DNA from: Ancylostoma caninum
Lineage: Eukaryota; Nematoda; Chromadorea; Rhabditida; Ancylostomatidae
DNA: 64,000 nt
Assembly (NCBI GenBank): GCA_037903475.1
Contig: JBAJFG010000615.1
Coordinates: 2,194,501 to 2,258,500, forward strand
Direction of reading: 5' to 3'
A program made the position numbers and the translations under genes. How positions within the stretch are numbered: the first letter of the stretch is position 1; every line of letters begins with the position of its first letter. The notes beneath the pieces are model-generated. The model was not told where the DNA came from. It did not search any database and was given only the letters and a program-made list of their open reading frames with translations. This document shows, one piece after another, positions 61,401-64,000 of the stretch.

Positions 61401-63369
61401 TTAGTCGCAGTGTTTTTTAACTGCTTAACATGTTAGAAAGGTCCCGGAAATGATGTGGGAGTACGTGGAACACATGTCTCCGATAAGTGGCATACCGACT
61501 CCCCGACGAATGGCCTGTAGGTGGTCCAGCACTGAATCTTCATGAATCTCAGAAGATATAATGGTTACGGATCCCGTTGCCAAACTTCCGTCTTCTTTTA
61601 ATTACTAATTTCCTCTACGATCTCTTTTTGAAAATTCCACCGCTCATTCGACCATTTGATTTTTGTGGCTAACAATACAGTGAAAGGATGATTTGCAAAA
61701 AATGTATGGAATAGCCTCATCTTTAAGAATATCCTGGGGGAATTACATGAGTGTTAATGAATGCCAATCTATCATAATCTATCATACTTGATCCACGTAC
61801 GCTAATTTATGCGTTTATTCATCCCCTAGGCGATGCTGCCAAAAAGAAATCGAAATGTTCTGCGAATATAGAAATAAGTCTTGAGAATGTTTGTGCAGGA
61901 GTGAGCTGTACACTGTCATGTGGATGCTGTATGCTCCTAGATTTTCCCTAGGGAGTTACTGCTTTTTTAGACAATTCTGGTAACAATTGTTTGCCGGGGC
62001 AGTATAGGACTCAGATGTCCAACAGCTTCAAATTTAATTACGAGAATAGAAACTGTCAACTTCTTCAAAAGTATATTTTTAGGCGGATGTCAGCCGTCAG
62101 AATAGTCTCATAATAAAACTTATGAACCGGTTGAAAGATGGAGACGGTACGTCGGAGTGATGTTTTTATTGCAGTTGTATAGTTCTAGGGTCTTTGTTTC
62201 ATGATTTTCTTGGACTTTAGAGAATGCTGAACGATCGGAGATGACGCGGCAATGTATACCACTCGAAGAACTGCTAGCATTTCCTTTTCGAATATGTAGC
62301 CGTCATTTCAGCACGAAATGTGCTGATGTCTCAACCCCAATTGTACCAAATATAAACCTTCCTGAAAAGCCTCTATTCTTCCGCGAGGTCAGTTCATAAA
62401 AGATTTCGAGTTCATGCTTCATTTTATGTATAGTATGTTAATTTTGGGATGGTATCGTTATTATCATAGGTGCGATACGGTTGAGAACGCCCCTGCCAAA
62501 GTGAAGGGGGGGGGGGTTCTGCTCTCTTTTAGTAGAAGTTGTGGTATTGGTAAATAAGTGTTAATGCCCTATCCATTGATGTAATACTCAACATGTCTTC
62601 AAATGCCGTAGAAACTGAGCGAATCTTGCAATATATTTCTGGAAACGCACCGTTTAACCGTTTCATGAAATCGTACGGTAGCGATGAGTCATCGCTATCG
62701 TGGTGCGGGTGCTGTCCTAGGAGTGAAGGGTATCTATGTTCTTCTCCTTCAATCGCCTGTAGGAGTGAAGGGTATCTATGTTCTTCTCCTTCAATCGCCT
62801 AACTGATAAATCACATCTCGCTCCATTTGGTTGCATGTCTTTTTCTGTGAGGGTGGGTGAGAATGTTTCTGAAGCCATTCTCACCCCATGCGCGTGCCTC
62901 TCTTCCCTCGTCGCACTATCTCGTAATCTGTCTAACAACGGGCACGAGAATGCCCCGTTGTTTCGGCTCGCCCCCTCTTTTTTCAACCAGAAAAGGGTTT
63001 TCCCCATGCATTTGTATATGGGCGGAAAGCGCATTCTTTCTAGTATGTACACATTTACAATACTTACCACTTTCTCAGAAACACAAGAAGAAATCCTTTG
63101 AAAAACACCTAATTTGTGGAGTTTTCGACCGTCCTGTTGGTACCACTTTTTTGCCTGCTCATCTTACACTAACTGTCCCATATCACGAAAATGAAGAGAA
63201 AATCTTTGCAAACTGTGAAGGACTATCCTCTTTCCGATTATTTCACGAGCTTTTCCATAATAATCTTCGAAAAATACGTGCTCTGTTTTTCATACCCTTA
63301 TGTATTCGAAAATTTCTACGCAAACATGCTATCTATCGCTTCCTACTTCTAACATGTAAACTCTACTAG
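55487..63369 (+). CDS. THAP-type zinc-finger protein
   Basis: Putative DNA-binding regulator. Exons: 55487-55544, 56066-56210, 56269-56345, 56384-about 56519, 56607-56668, 56722-56844, 58318-58455, 62083-62146, 62221-62387, 63079-63369; about 420 residues. All junctions agree in phase except 56384 to 56607, where the read-through frame (FSTDRIHQLYHIVCSLDDKT) does not connect cleanly. An alternative donor at 56439 would connect but looks weak. The THAP signature spans exons 7-9: CWVDGC (C-x4-C), LPSRIESAVQWI with the invariant Trp, ICSRHFS (C-x2-H-F), then VPNINLP, the equivalent of AVPxxxL. The C-to-C spacing (about 77 residues) exceeds the usual 35-53. The N-terminal 200 residues match nothing I recognise. 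The last exon is basic. ATG 55487 lies 3 nt after an acceptor (TACCAG). The 3.6-kb intron 7 holds element F. Nematode LIN-15B, LIN-36 and GON-14 are possible relatives, not demonstrated. Confidence 0.75.
55745..55930. repeat. Clustered CCGCTCGCACGG palindromes in THAP intron 1
   Basis: GATCCGCTCGCACGGGGATA is mirrored by TATTCCGTGCGAGCGGGCTA. Further copies GTGCGAGCGGACTGCGACAA and AAGCGAGCGGACCGCTACAT follow, mirroring GGTCCCTCCGCTGTTGTCGC. The arrangement is a nested hairpin MITE. A nearby pair of ACAGTGCGTAGGG units (55992 and 56020) forms a short direct repeat. Confidence 0.7.
56990..57200. repeat. Dispersed repeat with CCATGCA motifs, second copy
   Basis: CCCATGCATAGGTTCTGCATG, GGTATAGAACTATTGATTTA and TAGGATTTGCATCTTTCATTC parallel the copy at 24495-24720. 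It lies in the THAP intron between exons 56722-56844 and 58318-58455. Confidence 0.7.
57355..57435. repeat. Short direct duplication (ATCTGGACGTTT)
   Basis: ATCTGGACGTTTGAATAGTT with TCCTCAACTATTAATTAAAGA is followed immediately by the same sequence with one substitution. The unit is about 41 bp, twice. Confidence 0.85.
58795..58995. mobile_element. MITE family A, longer variant
   Basis: ACAGGAAGCTCCGAATGTCC and CAGTCAAGAGGGGCGTGGCC at the left are mirrored by GGCCACGCCCCTCTTGACTG and GACGTTTGGAGCTTCCTGT at the right. The arms are better preserved than in the other copies. It lies in THAP intron 7. Confidence 0.75.
59246..60290 (+). mobile_element. Helitron-like element F, copy 2
   Basis: Begins TACTCTATATAAAGCGCAGA and ends after the fourth hairpin unit near 60285 (GCGCTCTGGCTCGG then TAAAG). 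It matches 52205-52996 nearly base for base over most of its length, with small indels (for example an extra about 40 bp near 59680). It has no coding capacity and sits in THAP intron 7. Confidence 0.65.
59940..60286. repeat. Four 90-91-bp tandem hairpin units
   Basis: GTTTACCTAGCCCGGAGGTA recurs at 59942, 60033, 60124 and 60214. Each unit contains the 11-bp stem hairpin CAGAGCGCCGC-GAA-GCGGCGCTCTG; one stem has a compensating-free change (GCCAAGC). Copy 1 of the element has only two units, so the array varies in number between copies. Confidence 0.9.
60300..62080. other. Repeat-derived part of THAP intron 7
   Basis: Contains a plus-strand fragment with protein-like reading around 61040-61223 (RSWNAMLEMIKPNHDGRASD and onward, ending in TGA), probably an old transposon piece. 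The inverted copy of the 44990-45180 repeat lies directly after it (61305-61490). An exon-like stretch at 61830-61900 follows CCCTAG but is out of phase with the neighbouring THAP exons. Nothing else is recognised. Confidence 0.4.
62718..62801. repeat. Two 42-bp tandem units before the last THAP exon
   Basis: TAGGAGTGAAGGGTATCTAT followed by GTTCTTCTCCTTCAATCGCC occurs at 62718 and again at 62760, identical by eye. It lies in the last intron of the THAP gene. Confidence 0.9.
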
Positions 63370-64000
63370 GTTTAAGCTTCAGTCAGATACAATTTACTAA
63401 TGTCTAATTCTTTATCCTTCACATAGAAATTCGCTCGTCATTTTCCCTGTTTGTGGCAACGGTCACATTGCGCGCTTCATTCAGCACTAACTGCGCCATT
63501 TCGATTCCTAACCCCTTTATTCACATGAACAGCTATAGAATCGATCCTTTATCATTGAATTTGGGATGCATGCCACCTCAGAACTAACTGACCATACGGT
63601 CGCGGTAATCCATCCAGTGCAGTCACGCCCACCACGTTAACAATGCCACAGCAGTGCGATTTCGTTACGACAGTTCTATACATGCACGGCGTAAGCCATG
63701 AGAGGTCCCACCGGTCCCCAACCGTCTTAAAGGCAGCACCCGTCGAAATCCTTGACTTCGATTTGAAACTCTAATAGCGGAATACATTGCCAACATATCA
63801 CAAGAATTCACCGAACACAAAGAATCACGACTTACCTACGAAGAAGTCTAAGTCGAAGTCGCGAACACCGTGAACATAGCAGCTGCCTTGAATGCCACAT
63901 AGGCTGCGGTCGCTCGTTAGAGGCGTGTGTGTCGGGACCCACGAGTGTCAGACGGAGCGCGCTTAGTCGGACGGGAAACACCACCACGATTTCGTGAATT
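63370..64000. other. 3' flank of THAP gene with a family B MITE fragment
   Basis: No gene is seen. From about 63728, TTAAAGGCAGCACCCGTCGA and the sequence that follows resemble the left arm of family B (8438). The right end of that element is not recognised before the window ends. No clear AATAAA was found just after the THAP stop. Confidence 0.45.

Noticed and set aside
61830..61900. Extra THAP exon (DAAKKKSKCSANIE reading)
   Set aside because: It has an acceptor-like CCCTAG and a possible donor, but its phase does not match exon 58318-58455 (phase 0 end). The neighbouring exons join correctly without it.

Overview
The window looks like nuclear DNA from a nematode, most likely a clade V (strongylid or hookworm-like) parasite; the clade is an inference. 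It is intron-rich and moderately AT-rich. Several genes carry a splice acceptor 1-17 nt before their ATG, as expected for spliced-leader trans-splicing. A 14-nt match to SL1 sits at the 5' end of a processed pseudogene. Large amounts of short inverted-repeat elements and Helitron-type elements fill introns and intergenic DNA. No plasmid, phage or CRISPR features were seen.

Layout. 1-3.7 kb: no recognised gene. 3.7-6.1 kb (-): a two-exon, eight-cysteine secreted peptide gene of ABF/ASABF type. 6.1-9.7 kb: repeats. 9.7-14.8 kb (-): an eight-exon ER-type FKBP prolyl isomerase with two FKBP domains, with a Helitron in its large intron. 18.3-32.8 kb (-): a 210-residue calmodulin-like EF-hand protein in six exons. 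Its 8.5-kb intron holds another Helitron, several MITEs, an opposite-strand gene for a secreted lysine-rich protein (20.8-25.8 kb), and a truncated retrocopy of ribosomal protein uL2/RPL8. 32.9-48 kb: no conserved gene, but a mariner/Tc1 relic and several GC-rich inverted-repeat elements. 48.0-49.5 kb (+): RAB5IF. 49.9-55.2 kb (+): B3GLCT, the beta-1,3-glucosyltransferase of O-fucose glycans. 55.5-63.4 kb (+): a THAP-type zinc-finger protein with one unresolved exon junction. The last 600 bp hold a MITE fragment.

Functional themes. FKBP (KTEL tail) and B3GLCT (KQEL tail) are both ER-lumen proteins that handle secreted proteins. RAB5IF is a small membrane protein of the ER/mitochondrial insertion machinery. 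RAB5IF, B3GLCT and the THAP gene lie head to tail. The last two are 254 bp apart, with an AATAAA followed about 105 bp later by an acceptor just before the ATG, so an operon is possible.

The exon models come from reading splice sites, frame continuity and family similarity by eye; no alignment or transcript data were available. Repeat boundaries are approximate unless terminal inverted repeats are quoted.
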